A stretch of 64,000 bases of DNA from Gallionella capsiferriformans ES-2 (lineage in GTDB: Bacteria; Pseudomonadota; Gammaproteobacteria; Burkholderiales; Gallionellaceae): the NCBI RefSeq assembly GCF_000145255.1, contig NC_014394.1, positions 2,666,001 to 2,730,000 on the forward strand. Reading direction: 5' to 3'. This document shows, piece by piece, positions 1 to 8,175 of the stretch. The position numbers were made by a program, and so were the translations under genes. The notes beneath the pieces were generated by a model. The model was given only the letters and a program-made list of their open reading frames with translations, made no database searches and had not been told where the DNA came from. Every line of letters begins with the position of its first letter. Position 1 is the stretch's first letter.

Positions 1-1087
1 CGATATTGATCGTGGCATACGCACCGAAGAAGGCCAGATGACCATGCGATGCAGACCATTGTGTGCCGTGGGTGTACAGATTTATCTGCGGCAGAGTGTG
101 CATAAAGCCCCACACACCCGCACCGAAGAAGTTACCGAACGCCTGCGTGATCAGCCAGCCCATCGCGGGATGATTGTTGTTGCGCATCTTGTTCACCCCG
201 GAATCGAACACCGCATGCACCACCATCGCAACCAGCGGCACGGGTTCAAGGGCTGAGAAGAATCCACCGATAGACAGCCAGTATTCCGGTGTGCCGATCC
301 AGAAGTAATGATGACCTATACCTAAGATGCCGGAGCCGAACATCAGCGCCACTTCGATATACAGCCATGTCTCCACGATCTTGCGTGGCGTGCCCAGTAC
401 GATCATCAGACCGTAAGCCATGATGCAACCTACCATCACTTCCCAGGTCGCTTCGACCCACAGATGGATCACCCACCACCACCAGTATTGATCTACCGAG
501 ATGTTGGCGGTGTAAAACATGCCCGCCATATAGATAGCGAACAAGGCGATCATATCCAGCGTCAACACACCGCCGATACCTGTCCACTTGCCTTTGGCGA
601 AGGTGGCTGCCACATTGAAGAACACCGCCATCACACAGACCACGATACCGATATCGGCCCAGCGCGGCGCTTCGATGTACTCGCGACCTTCATTGATTAA
701 CCATATCGTAGACTGATCGCCCGGCCCTACCTGCACCAGCAGATAGACTGCCACAACCACCACGACTGCCAGTGTGAATATCCAAAAAACGATATTACCC
801 AGCTTCAGGCCGACAATGGGAATACCGGATTCTTCCTCCAGCAGCCAGTAGACCGACCCGATGAAACCGAACAGCATCCACACCACCATGGCATTGATAT
901 GCACCATGCGGTTGACCGAGAAATCCAGTACCCCATATAGAAAGTCCGGTATCAGGTATTGCAGTCCGGACAGCAACCCAAACAAGATTTGCGCACCGAA
1001 CAACACCACCGCGACGGCAAAATACTTCACCGCCAGTTTCTGCCCGCCATTGAGGTTGGCAGAATCGAGAGTTCCAAGCGTACTCAT
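1..1087 (-). CDS. norB: Nitric oxide reductase subunit B (cNOR), 3' end cut by window edge
   Basis: This is the catalytic, membrane-embedded subunit of cytochrome c-type NO reductase, which reduces 2 NO to N2O. The reading frame opens at an ATG at 1087 and runs off the left edge after about 362 residues with no stop. Family motifs are clear: the low-spin heme histidine in MVHINAMVVW, the active-site segment HLWVEATWE (usual form HLWVEGVWE) with its histidine and two glutamates, the paired histidines of GHHYFWIGTPEYW, and the heme-ligand segment ASHGHLAFFGAYA near the edge. Many hydrophobic helices are visible. It starts one base after the norC stop, so the two are cotranscribed. The sequence looks divergent from the Pseudomonas-type protein. 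Family assignment is certain; the missing C-terminus and any norQ/norD genes lie outside. Confidence 0.96.
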   Translation of the reverse strand, partial: MSTLGTLDSANLNGGQKLAVKYFAVAVVLFGAQILFGLLSGLQYLIPDFLYGVLDFSVNRMVHINAMVVWMLFGFIGSVYWLLEEESGIPIVGLKLGNIVFWIFTLAVVVVVAVYLLVQVGPGDQSTIWLINEGREYIEAPRWADIGIVVCVMAVFFNVAATFAKGKWTGIGGVLTLDMIALFAIYMAGMFYTANISVDQYWWWWVIHLWVEATWEVMVGCIMAYGLMIVLGTPRKIVETWLYIEVALMFGSGILGIGHHYFWIGTPEYWLSIGGFFSALEPVPLVAMVVHAVFDSGVNKMRNNNHPAMGWLITQAFGNFFGAGVWGFMHTLPQINLYTHGTQWSASHGHLAFFGAYATINI

Positions 1088-1088
1088 A

Positions 1089-1679
1089 TTAGTTCTCCTG
1101 ATCGAGTGGTTTGAAGTTGGACGGGAAGCCATTGGTGTCGATGGTAGACATCCACTTCAGGAAGGCCACGATCGCGTGTGCCTCATCATCCGTCACCCCC
1201 AGCTTGGGCATGCGTCTGCCCACGCTGTTATGCAGTTTGTCTGAAGGATCCATGATGAACGCCACCATCTGCTCCTCGCGGATCTCGCGTGAACCCCAGA
1301 AAGGATCAAGCCAGGCTTTGGTCAGGTCGGGAGCGTAATACGCACCATTTCCCAGCAGCGTATGACAACCCATGCAGTTCTTTGCCTGTACGGTCAGCTT
1401 GCCATGACTCACCAGAGCTTCGGCTTCGGTCAGCATCTTGCCAAACAGCGGTTCATCAGCAGTCCCGATCACCGGGACTTGCGCATGACGCGACTCGTCA
1501 TAGACATATTCGACGCGATGATTGATCGCCGAATACGCGGGTACCCGTTTCGACCCTGCGGTGATTTGCGACATGGTGTCGAAAGTCAGAAATATTAATA
1601 TGACGAATGAGCCGGCCGTTACCCAAATGGCGGTCTTACGCCAAAAGGTCTCGGATGCCCACCAGTTGCTGGTAGTCAT
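1089..1679 (-). CDS. norC: Nitric oxide reductase subunit C, with extended linker
   Basis: This is the membrane-anchored monoheme cytochrome c that passes electrons to NorB. It has an N-terminal transmembrane anchor (about residues 17-34), a heme c site CMGCH at 102-106 followed by the NorC signature LLGNGAYYAPDLTKAW, and a probable axial methionine in GRRMPKLG. An AAGGAG ribosome-binding site lies about 9 bases before the ATG. At 196 residues it is longer than the common 145-150-residue NorC. The excess, roughly 40 residues, lies between anchor and heme (about 42-95). That suggests a variant cNOR lineage rather than the textbook type. It is the second gene of the operon, six bases after the upstream membrane-protein gene. 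Confidence 0.95.
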   Translation of the reverse strand: MTTSNWWASETFWRKTAIWVTAGSFVILIFLTFDTMSQITAGSKRVPAYSAINHRVEYVYDESRHAQVPVIGTADEPLFGKMLTEAEALVSHGKLTVQAKNCMGCHTLLGNGAYYAPDLTKAWLDPFWGSREIREEQMVAFIMDPSDKLHNSVGRRMPKLGVTDDEAHAIVAFLKWMSTIDTNGFPSNFKPLDQEN

Positions 1680-1684
1680 GATGC

Positions 1685-2056
1685 TTACTCCTTACAGGAT
1701 TGATGAAATTTTTCGTGAGGGTTTTGGTTAATACAATTTAAAGCCAGCGTATCTGCGTCATCGTGGGTACCCACGCACAGATGCCAGATGGCGTGCGGTG
1801 CAAACATGTAACCGACCAGCATGAGTACCACGACAGTCACCCAGAACAGACTGCCAAACAGATGCGCCACAGTCGCCAGTGCCATGACCGATGCGAACAA
1901 AGCGGCATAGGACAGATAAGCCAGCGGCATCACGCGCGGCACACATTTGATTTTTGAATAGGCGAACAGGAGGGCATACAGCGCACCGAACACGATCACA
2001 GAAGCGGCTGAAAAGAAGCTGATAAAGAAATCAGCCATTTTTACGGGTTCTATCAT
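1685..2056 (-). CDS. Small membrane protein heading the norCB operon
   Basis: A 123-residue protein with about three hydrophobic helices (roughly residues 10-32, 44-66 and 70-90) and a polar C-terminus containing two cysteines. I do not recognise a named family. It is the first gene after the putative NsrR operator and ends just before the norC ribosome-binding site, so it is almost certainly cotranscribed with norCB. By position it may help assemble or stabilise the reductase, as small accessory membrane proteins do in other nor operons, but no motif shows this. The ATG at 2056 follows a GAAGAAG stretch; an internal ATG at 2038 lacks such a site. Confidence 0.7.
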   Translation of the reverse strand: MIEPVKMADFFISFFSAASVIVFGALYALLFAYSKIKCVPRVMPLAYLSYAALFASVMALATVAHLFGSLFWVTVVVLMLVGYMFAPHAIWHLCVGTHDDADTLALNCINQNPHEKFHQSCKE

Positions 2057-2152
2057 TACTTCTTCATCACCATTAACAGCAGATATTTAACAGACAAGCC
2101 AGCAAGGTTTTATACTCGCACTCTATTGCAGCAAAACTACATATTTGTTTAA

Positions 2153-2175
2153 TACATGTTTAAATGATACATGTT
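2153..2175. promoter_or_regulatory. Putative NsrR operator of the norCB operon
   Basis: The dyad TACATGT-N9-ACATGTT matches the layout of NsrR operators (AAGATGY-N9-RCATCTT) at the outer ATGY/RCAT positions. It sits inside two tandem copies of ATACATGTTTAAAT (2152-2165 and 2167-2180), spaced 15 bases apart. It lies about 80-100 bases upstream of the first gene of the norCB operon and just beyond the 3' end of the nsrR-type gene. The sequence pattern is seen directly; the binding protein is inferred from the neighbouring regulator. Confidence 0.55.
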
Positions 2176-2214
2176 TAAATCCGCAAAGCAAACAAGACTT
2201 ACACCCAAGCTAGC

Positions 2215-2700
2215 CTATTTACCTTTCAGGAGACTCAGCGCACTGAAGTTGATGGATATTTCTTTTGGCAGTGGCAATAGATTCTGGTCAATCGCCTGAG
2301 AATTCGTGACCAGATCGGCCAGAGAGGTGGCACTTAGCACCTTGAAAAATGCTGCAAGCGCAGCGTCTAACACTGCGCTAAGCTTGCACTCGCCAGAAAT
2401 GACACAACGATTCTGCGCGGCATTGAAACACTCGACCAGATCGAAGTTTTCTTCAGTTGCACGTAAGACCTCTTCGACATTGATACGCTCAGGTGGACGC
2501 GCCAGACGCACGCCGCCATTGCGACCACGTATGCTTACAATTAAACCTTGCTTGGTCAATTGATGCGAAATCTTCACCAGATGGTTCTTGGAGATAGCAA
2601 AGCGATCACTAGCCTCCTGTATTGTGACCGATTCGCCCTCGCGTAGCGCCAGATACATCAATAGTCGCAAGCCCAGATCGGAATATTGAGTCAATTTCAT
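2215..2700 (-). CDS. nsrR: Rrf2-family NO-sensing repressor, NsrR type
   Basis: A 161-residue Rrf2 regulator. The N-terminal winged helix begins MKLTQYSDLGLRLLMYLAL and has the recognition region RGRNGGVRLA. Three cysteines, C91, C99 and C105, are arranged C-x7-C-x5-C and would hold the Fe-S cluster that NO destroys; this spacing fits betaproteobacterial NsrR. The family represses nitric-oxide detoxification genes. It lies immediately upstream of the norCB operon in the same direction, with the putative operator between them, which strongly supports NsrR over IscR or another Rrf2 member. Confidence 0.88.
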   Translation of the reverse strand: MKLTQYSDLGLRLLMYLALREGESVTIQEASDRFAISKNHLVKISHQLTKQGLIVSIRGRNGGVRLARPPERINVEEVLRATEENFDLVECFNAAQNRCVISGECKLSAVLDAALAAFFKVLSATSLADLVTNSQAIDQNLLPLPKEISINFSALSLLKGK

Positions 2701-2722
2701 ATTTTTCTTTCAATTCCTTGTA

Positions 2723-3670
2723 TTACAAATCAATCGGCCGTATCCGGTGCCATGAACCTTGTTTCAGGATCACTTCGTATTCCTGCCAGTTGGTAAAATC
2801 AGGCATCGTGGCGGTTTTTATCGCACCTTGCCCATTCCCTGCCACTATGCTGTACGTCACCGCCGACCCGCCATCTTTATCAGACACTTCGATGACCTTG
2901 CGTACCGACTTATCCGCCCCCTGCTCTCCGTTGCTGTAATACAGACCGGCGCTGATTTCCCCCGACTGGTCTGAGAGTTGCCAGGCATGCTTGACAGCCA
3001 GCCGGTAGATTCTGCTCAGATCGGCTTCGCTGACATCCACATAAGTGCCGAGCTCCCTGAGGGCGTACTCAAAATCATCGTGCATCAGCTTGCTTGTTGC
3101 AGCCATATTCTGCACCTCAGGCTTGCTGGCCTGCTGCTTGAGACTGGCCGGATAACGACGCCATTGAAAAGCGTAGTTCACCGCAATGGCGGCAAGCAGC
3201 ATGATCAATGCATTTACCAGCACAGGGGTCAGCACAAACTGATACCCCAGCGCATGGACTTGCTCACCGCCGATGACGGCGGTGATCGCGGTCGCTCCAC
3301 CCGGCGGATGTGTACAGCGCAGATAATGCATCACGGTGATCGCCAGCGCCACAGCCAGCGGCGCGGCAATCAGAGGATTGGTGACACTCTGTGCGCAGGT
3401 GACACCGATCAACGCTGAAAAGAAATGCCCCCCCATCAATGCCCAGGGCTGGGATAAGGCCCCATGCGGCACGGCGAACAGCAAAACTGCCGATGCCCCC
3501 ATCGAGGCCACCAGCAATGCCGCGCCCTGCACGCCGAGATAATGATGGCTGACCCACATGGTCAGCAAGATACCGATGAACCCACCGATGCCGGAGATGA
3601 ACTTTTCTGCGTGACCGGTGGCATTTGAGGAGACGCCCCAGAACCCGGTAATTTTATTGACAAAACCCAT
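2723..3670 (-). CDS. HPP-family membrane protein
   Basis: A 315-residue protein. About 175 residues form a four- to five-helix membrane domain containing the family hallmark CTHPPGGATA (about 142-151). A soluble C-terminal half of about 130 residues follows and is unlike the CBS domains often fused to HPP. Plant and cyanobacterial HPP proteins have been linked to nitrite transport. That would suit a gene at the end of an NO-reductase operon, but the substrate here is inference. It is the last gene of the run that starts with the CuA subunit at 8031, 39 bases after the preceding gene. Its start has only a weak ribosome-binding site. Confidence 0.8.
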   Translation of the reverse strand: MGFVNKITGFWGVSSNATGHAEKFISGIGGFIGILLTMWVSHHYLGVQGAALLVASMGASAVLLFAVPHGALSQPWALMGGHFFSALIGVTCAQSVTNPLIAAPLAVALAITVMHYLRCTHPPGGATAITAVIGGEQVHALGYQFVLTPVLVNALIMLLAAIAVNYAFQWRRYPASLKQQASKPEVQNMAATSKLMHDDFEYALRELGTYVDVSEADLSRIYRLAVKHAWQLSDQSGEISAGLYYSNGEQGADKSVRKVIEVSDKDGGSAVTYSIVAGNGQGAIKTATMPDFTNWQEYEVILKQGSWHRIRPIDL

Positions 3671-3709
3671 CTTAGAAATGCTTCAAGAATGAAAAAGTTA
3701 CAGTTTCCT

Positions 3710-4450
3710 TCATGATTTCTCCTGCTGCCGCAAGTGGTGTCCACGCTCCAACTCAACTAGGTGCGTCAACAATTCAGATCGGTGACGAACGTGAAAAATA
3801 TAGCGCGGAACCTCTTTCTCGGTGGACTGCGCCATGAACGGTTCCCCCCAAAAACTCAGCAAAGCCTCAGTTTGTCCCTCCTGATGAATATCCGCGAGTA
3901 TGAATGAGATGTTCTTTTCCAACTGACGCCAATGTGGCTCCATTACTTTGGCATGCCCCTTGCACGCCATGATTTTGGGTAAAACGTGCTGTTCCCACAA
4001 GGGTTGCTGACTTTCGTCCAGCGTGAAGCGTATGGATTTTACCTTGGGGTTTTCCACGGCCGGGCGCAGCAGCGCATCGAACAGTTGCTGGGGCTTGTAC
4101 ATGGACAGACAGACATTGAACCAGATCGAGTCACCGCGCATGTTATGGGAAAACTGTTCACTCGTCGTCCGTAACTGGCGTGGCCCCACCAAATCCACAT
4201 CCGAGGGTTGCAGCGTGGAATGTATGGTTTTCACCGTCCTATCCATACGCTCCACCTGTTCCGCAGTAAGTTCATTACTCCGTTCATGACGCATAAAGTT
4301 GATAAAAAGCAGGGCGATCAAGACCAGAATGATAGGCAGGATGACGTGCTCGTCCAGCACATGCAACATGTGCAGGATGATGGCGATCACCGCTGCCAGA
4401 ATCCCGGCGATCGCATCCCAGTCATAGCCATAAAATCGTTTAGGAATCAT
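3710..4450 (-). CDS. Unrecognised membrane-anchored protein in the sNOR-type operon
   Basis: A 246-residue protein with two N-terminal transmembrane helices (about residues 13-31 and 35-52) and a soluble domain of about 190 residues with scattered tryptophans and charged residues. I recognise no domain and no metal-binding motif. A purine-rich GGGAGAAAGAAAG precedes the ATG. It lies between the DUF2249 gene and the HPP gene in the same direction. Its job is probably tied to the NO-reductase operon, but nothing in the sequence identifies it. Confidence 0.65.
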   Translation of the reverse strand: MIPKRFYGYDWDAIAGILAAVIAIILHMLHVLDEHVILPIILVLIALLFINFMRHERSNELTAEQVERMDRTVKTIHSTLQPSDVDLVGPRQLRTTSEQFSHNMRGDSIWFNVCLSMYKPQQLFDALLRPAVENPKVKSIRFTLDESQQPLWEQHVLPKIMACKGHAKVMEPHWRQLEKNISFILADIHQEGQTEALLSFWGEPFMAQSTEKEVPRYIFHVRHRSELLTHLVELERGHHLRQQEKS

Positions 4451-4515
4451 CTTTCTTTCTCCCTCAACAGGTGTTACAACTTGTGGAAACTCTTACAAAC
4501 ACGCCGGAGAAAATA

Positions 4516-4776
4516 TTATCTGCGAGTGAAGTTGATGGCAATATTATCAGGCTCACGCGCGACATAGTTGATCGTGATGCCCTCACCGTAACGCTGAGTC
4601 AATTGAGCCAGCAGTGGTAACGGGTCGTGGTCGTTGACAAAACTCATGGTCTCACCCGGATTCAGTGCATCCAGCGCACCGAAGATCGCCGCATGGCGGA
4701 AGCGTTTAGCCACACCGCGTGCATCGAACGGGTAGCACAGGTCAAAGGAGATAGTATTGGAGCAGTTATGTGACAT
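4516..4776 (-). CDS. DUF2249-domain protein
   Basis: An 86-residue soluble protein with the DUF2249 pattern: an early D-A-R-G segment, then ALDALNPGETMSFVNDHDPLPLLAQL. DUF2249 proteins often accompany denitrification and NO-response genes; their exact function is not established. The start was placed at the ATG at 4776, which has AAGGAACC upstream and follows the preceding gene's stop by 10 bases. A longer frame reaching 4863 would run deep into the upstream gene and is unlikely. Two cysteines near the N-terminus could bind metal, which is only a guess. Confidence 0.78.
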   Translation of the reverse strand: MSHNCSNTISFDLCYPFDARGVAKRFRHAAIFGALDALNPGETMSFVNDHDPLPLLAQLTQRYGEGITINYVAREPDNIAINFTRR

Positions 4777-4786
4777 TTTCGGTTCC

Positions 4787-5410
4787 TTATTTAAATATTG
4801 AGGTTGAATTATTCGACTGCATCTCAGAACGGTCACCATGACCGGCTGATATAAAAAATGCATATAACCAGATCAGGCTACCGGCAATAGACAAAGCAAG
4901 CAGCCCCCTTCCCGTGCGTAATTGATCGTTGCTCAGGTAGGAATTACAAATCCGGACCGGTGACTCGATGTACAGCCAGCCCACGACCATCATCATGGGT
5001 AATACGTTACCCAGAAAGACACCACGGGCTATCATCCCGGCCGCTTGCCACGATAATTTAAGTGCTGCGCCCGCCATGACAAGCGACAGGAACTTTAACA
5101 ATTCCAGCGTATTGTTGGTCAGTACGATATCCAACGCGCGGGGAAGCATCCAGAAGATCAGCACCAGAGACGTCATCAGCAATCCGGCGATGCCTGCGTA
5201 GTTCCACCTCTGCAAGCCGACCTTTACTTGTTCCGTACATCCCCGGGCCAATGACCATCCGGCAAACAGGATGAGCGGAATCTGCACCAACATGTGCAGC
5301 ACCATGTCGCTCTCCATCATCCGTCGCATGAAGGGAACAGCTAAAACAATGATGATACTCACGCCGATACCAGGCCAAATTTTTCCAGAATGTTGCTTTG
5401 CTTTAATCAA
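4787..5410 (-). CDS. Polytopic membrane protein of the norSY-senC-orf1 type cluster
   Basis: A 207-residue protein with about five or six hydrophobic helices and an early segment HMLVQIPLILFAGW. In ammonia-oxidising Nitrosomonas the sNOR genes are followed by senC and then an unnamed membrane protein (orf1). This gene occupies the same place, two bases after the SCO gene. A distant resemblance of the histidine-bearing helix to CtaG-type oxidase assembly factors is possible but unproven. A role in assembling the copper site or inserting the reductase is inferred from context. Confidence 0.72.
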   Translation of the reverse strand: MIKAKQHSGKIWPGIGVSIIIVLAVPFMRRMMESDMVLHMLVQIPLILFAGWSLARGCTEQVKVGLQRWNYAGIAGLLMTSLVLIFWMLPRALDIVLTNNTLELLKFLSLVMAGAALKLSWQAAGMIARGVFLGNVLPMMMVVGWLYIESPVRICNSYLSNDQLRTGRGLLALSIAGSLIWLYAFFISAGHGDRSEMQSNNSTSIFK

Positions 5411-5412
5411 TT

Positions 5413-6024
5413 TTATTTCACCAGTTCATCCAGAATACTCAGCGGATCGTCTGAATCACTGTCCATGACACGCACCAATTTTCCAGATGGTGCGACCCAG
5501 ATCAGGGCAGCATTATGCTGAAATCCGCCCAACTGATCGGGAATGACGGTAATACCGAAAGTGCGTAACAAGACCTCAAGATCGCCGGCATTGACCACCG
5601 TCGCAAGCGTCCACACCTCGGCATTAGCCTGCATGTGATCGCCGTATTGCCTGAGCACGGCATCGCTGTCATGCTCAGGATCAAAGCTGATTGATAGCAG
5701 ATGAACACGGTTCTGCAAGCCTCCCTCAATGATGCTGCGCTGGAGTTGTTGAAACCGAGTTCCAAGCACACGACAGAGCGACTGGCAGTTGGTGTAGATA
5801 AAGTCGACGATCAGAAACCTGTCTTCCTTCTGTACCCTGTTGCCGAAACGAAACACCTGACCAGACTGATCAATCAGGCGCACGTTTGGAACGGTGGGTT
5901 GCCTACTGACAATATCAAGCCTGCGAGCCTGTTCAGAGGTGAGCACATTGAAGCCCTCGGTGATGGCACTAATTGCCCATATCCCCAGCAGCAGGACAAT
6001 CACCGAGGCGGTTATCGTTCTCAC
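5413..6024 (-). CDS. senC: SCO1/SenC-family copper chaperone
   Basis: A 203-residue thioredoxin-fold protein with an N-terminal membrane anchor (about residues 5-22). The copper-binding pair sits in TNCQSLCRVLG (C-x3-C) and the later histidine in GGFQHNAALIW. SCO proteins deliver copper to, or reduce, the CuA site of heme-copper oxidases. Its placement right behind the CuA subunit and catalytic subunit genes implies that it matures that CuA centre. It starts 15 bases after the upstream stop and is followed two bases later by the next gene. Confidence 0.9.
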   Translation of the reverse strand: MRTITASVIVLLLGIWAISAITEGFNVLTSEQARRLDIVSRQPTVPNVRLIDQSGQVFRFGNRVQKEDRFLIVDFIYTNCQSLCRVLGTRFQQLQRSIIEGGLQNRVHLLSISFDPEHDSDAVLRQYGDHMQANAEVWTLATVVNAGDLEVLLRTFGITVIPDQLGGFQHNAALIWVAPSGKLVRVMDSDSDDPLSILDELVK

Positions 6025-6039
6025 TGAACCACCCCTGAA

Positions 6040-7485
6040 TCAACCTTGTTGCGCCGGTTTGATCACGCCGCTCAATGCCCTAATGATGATAAACATCGCA
6101 CTGATTACAATACCTGCTGCAAACAGGGACGCGACCTGGCTATACCAGACCCACTCCGGCAAATGCACAGCCATGCGGCGCGGGACACTGGCCTCGCCGG
6201 ACATCAGGAACACCATTGTGAAGGCGAACGCACTGCCCGCAAAAGTCCACAACATGGTTTTTTCAAACCCGCTGAAACCGGCAGCAGGCTTTTCATTCTT
6301 CGCTATCCAACTGATGAAAGCCAGGATCATAGTGACGCAACCCAGCAACAGGTACAGGTGGAAATGACCCGGCACCCACATGGTGTTATGCATCACGTGA
6401 TTGAAGGCAATTGTGCCGTCTATCACAGCAGGAATCACGCCTGCGCTCCAGCCAAAAATCGACAGCACCAGCAACGAGGAAGTCATATCCCATTTGATAT
6501 TGCTTCGGTAAACCGCACCGAGCGTACCCGTCAAGGTGATGGCCAGAACAGGAAGACTGCTGGCATAAGAGATAATCTGTCCCATGATGTGCATCCACAC
6601 CGGCTGAGCAAAATCCATCAGCATGTGATGAGGATATACGGTCAGCACCATGATGATGGTTGCCGACCATGCAAGCACGAATGGCTTGTACAACTTCCAC
6701 GGACGCCCAGTATAGATGGGCAGTATTTCATACAGCGCGATGACAGCCATATAAATAGCCGAATTGATGAAGGTATGACCAAAAATGAAAATCAAGTTTT
6801 TCGCCAACAGTGCAGAAATTACGATTTCGGGTACGTACAGATTAATCAACATCATGCTCAGGATGACAGCCCCGATCAGGATGGCAACAATATTGATGAT
6901 TGTAACGACCGTACTGGCAATGACAGTCACTGGGGGCGCGTCCTGACCATTTTTCAGGTAGTGCCAGCCGAGTGATTTAGTGAAGTTACCGTATTTCTGA
7001 ATAATGCCGCGCGCTGTTTCCAAATAGAACAACAGCATGCCGACGCCAACCAGAAGCACACCACCCATATAGGATGCAGCAGCAGCCTGACTCCACATGC
7101 CCATGGAATTGCTAGGCAGGGGATAGAGAAATGTCCAGGCTGCGGCAAAGCCACCGAGGAATATGCCGCCAAGCACTAACACCACACCTGCGAGGAAGAA
7201 ACCCAGATTGGCCCATGCCAATCCTGCTCTGAGATTGACGTATTTGCTCAGGAAGTGCCACATCACCGCCGAGCCACCCAGACCTGCAATGGCCACCATG
7301 CCGATGCCGTGCGCGGTCATCAGTTGATAAAACATGACCGGATCAATTGAGAGCACCTGAGCCTGCGTCAGTCGCATGGTCAGGCCAAACAACATCATAA
7401 GCAAAATAACCACGCCGGTGATTACTGCATATACCTTCACTACTCCGCTCACTTGAGAGGGAGTGCTATTGCTTTTAATTTTCAT
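6040..7485 (-). CDS. norS: sNOR-type heme-copper catalytic subunit (CoxA2/NorS-like)
   Basis: A 481-residue, roughly 12-helix heme-copper oxidase-superfamily protein. Expected ligands are present: H59 and H376 for the low-spin heme, H374 for the active-site heme, and H237, H286 and H287 for the second metal. The oxidase crosslink tyrosine is absent: the usual HPEVY reads HTFIN, so position 241 is asparagine. A glutamate, E253, lies in the next turns of that helix. These are hallmarks of NO reductases rather than oxygen reductases. With the adjacent CuA subunit and SenC the gene matches the sNOR group first noted as coxA2-coxB2 in ammonia oxidisers. The predicted reaction is NO to N2O; oxygen reduction cannot be fully excluded. 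Confidence 0.85.
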   Translation of the reverse strand: MKIKSNSTPSQVSGVVKVYAVITGVVILLMMLFGLTMRLTQAQVLSIDPVMFYQLMTAHGIGMVAIAGLGGSAVMWHFLSKYVNLRAGLAWANLGFFLAGVVLVLGGIFLGGFAAAWTFLYPLPSNSMGMWSQAAAASYMGGVLLVGVGMLLFYLETARGIIQKYGNFTKSLGWHYLKNGQDAPPVTVIASTVVTIINIVAILIGAVILSMMLINLYVPEIVISALLAKNLIFIFGHTFINSAIYMAVIALYEILPIYTGRPWKLYKPFVLAWSATIIMVLTVYPHHMLMDFAQPVWMHIMGQIISYASSLPVLAITLTGTLGAVYRSNIKWDMTSSLLVLSIFGWSAGVIPAVIDGTIAFNHVMHNTMWVPGHFHLYLLLGCVTMILAFISWIAKNEKPAAGFSGFEKTMLWTFAGSAFAFTMVFLMSGEASVPRRMAVHLPEWVWYSQVASLFAAGIVISAMFIIIRALSGVIKPAQQG

Positions 7486-7506
7486 ATTTATTCTCCGTAC
7501 TGATAC

Positions 7507-8031
7507 TTATTGTGCGACTACATGAAGTTCGGTCATCATCGTGTGATGCCCCATTCCACAATATTCAAGGCAGAGTATCTGGTAGGTTCCCGGCTGCTCG
7601 AAGGTGTAGCGTAATACATTGGTCACACCTGGCATGGCCTGTGTCTGAGTCAGAATCTTCATGTCCGGGCCGTAGATGGCGAAGCCATGATTCACATCGG
7701 CTGAGGTCACCTGAAATTCAATTAGCTTACCTACAGGCAATTCAGTTTGAGATATTTCCCAATACCACTGATAACCCTTGGCCTGAACTTCAATAGCACC
7801 TACATTTGCCATTGCATTGCTGACATAGGGCATTTTGGTCAAGGTGTATCCGATTACAGGAATGAAAATGATCGTCAAACCCAATAACAACCGACTTCTC
7901 CAGCGACCCGTCGAGGCTGAAATGGCGGCACTGTTTCCTGTACTACTACCGTTTCTGATGACATATATAAATGCACTCGCGAGTAACGCGATTAGCGCAA
8001 TTGAAACTATCCAGGCAACTTGTTGATACAT
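7507..8031 (-). CDS. norY: CuA-bearing subunit of sNOR-type reductase (CoxB2/NorY-like)
   Basis: A 174-residue subunit II homologue with two membrane helices (about residues 5-25 and 48-66) and a cupredoxin domain. The CuA ligands are complete: H115 in NHGFAIYG, then C154, E156, C158, H162 and M165 in CLEYCGMGHHTM. It accepts electrons from a periplasmic donor and passes them to the catalytic subunit 21 bases downstream. It is shorter than oxidase subunit II, as expected for the sNOR group. It is the first gene of a seven-gene run, and its promoter region holds a perfect 10-bp-arm dyad. Confidence 0.87.
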   Translation of the reverse strand: MYQQVAWIVSIALIALLASAFIYVIRNGSSTGNSAAISASTGRWRSRLLLGLTIIFIPVIGYTLTKMPYVSNAMANVGAIEVQAKGYQWYWEISQTELPVGKLIEFQVTSADVNHGFAIYGPDMKILTQTQAMPGVTNVLRYTFEQPGTYQILCLEYCGMGHHTMMTELHVVAQ

Positions 8032-8081
8032 GCTTCATCCTTGTTAAATGATTCCGGGAGTCGGAATATATAACACCTAGG

Positions 8082-8110
8082 AAAAAGATTCAACACTTAA
8101 GAATCTTTTT
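8082..8110. promoter_or_regulatory. Perfect dyad, putative NsrR-like operator of the sNOR operon
   Basis: AAAAAGATTC (8082-8091) and GAATCTTTTT (8101-8110) form perfect 10-base inverted arms around a 9-base spacer. The core AAGATTC-N9-GAATCTT has the same length and outer bases as the NsrR consensus AAGATGY-N9-RCATCTT. It lies between the divergent CuA-subunit gene and the second Rrf2 regulator, so it could control both. The T run could suggest a terminator, but no gene ends here on either strand. Confidence 0.6.
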
Positions 8111-8175
8111 TGATAAATCCGTCTAATCTAAATTTGAAGCTTTATAATGAACAACAACAAATATTGGGGTGAGCC

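Noticed and set aside
6046-6975. 309-codon open frame on the plus strand, rich in His and Gln
   Set aside because: It is antisense to the heme-copper catalytic subunit; its composition is that of a shadow frame.
6040-8031. Cytochrome c oxidase (subunits I and II)
   Set aside because: The catalytic subunit has asparagine where oxidases need the crosslink tyrosine, and the SenC/orf1 context with an NsrR-like regulator fits sNOR better.
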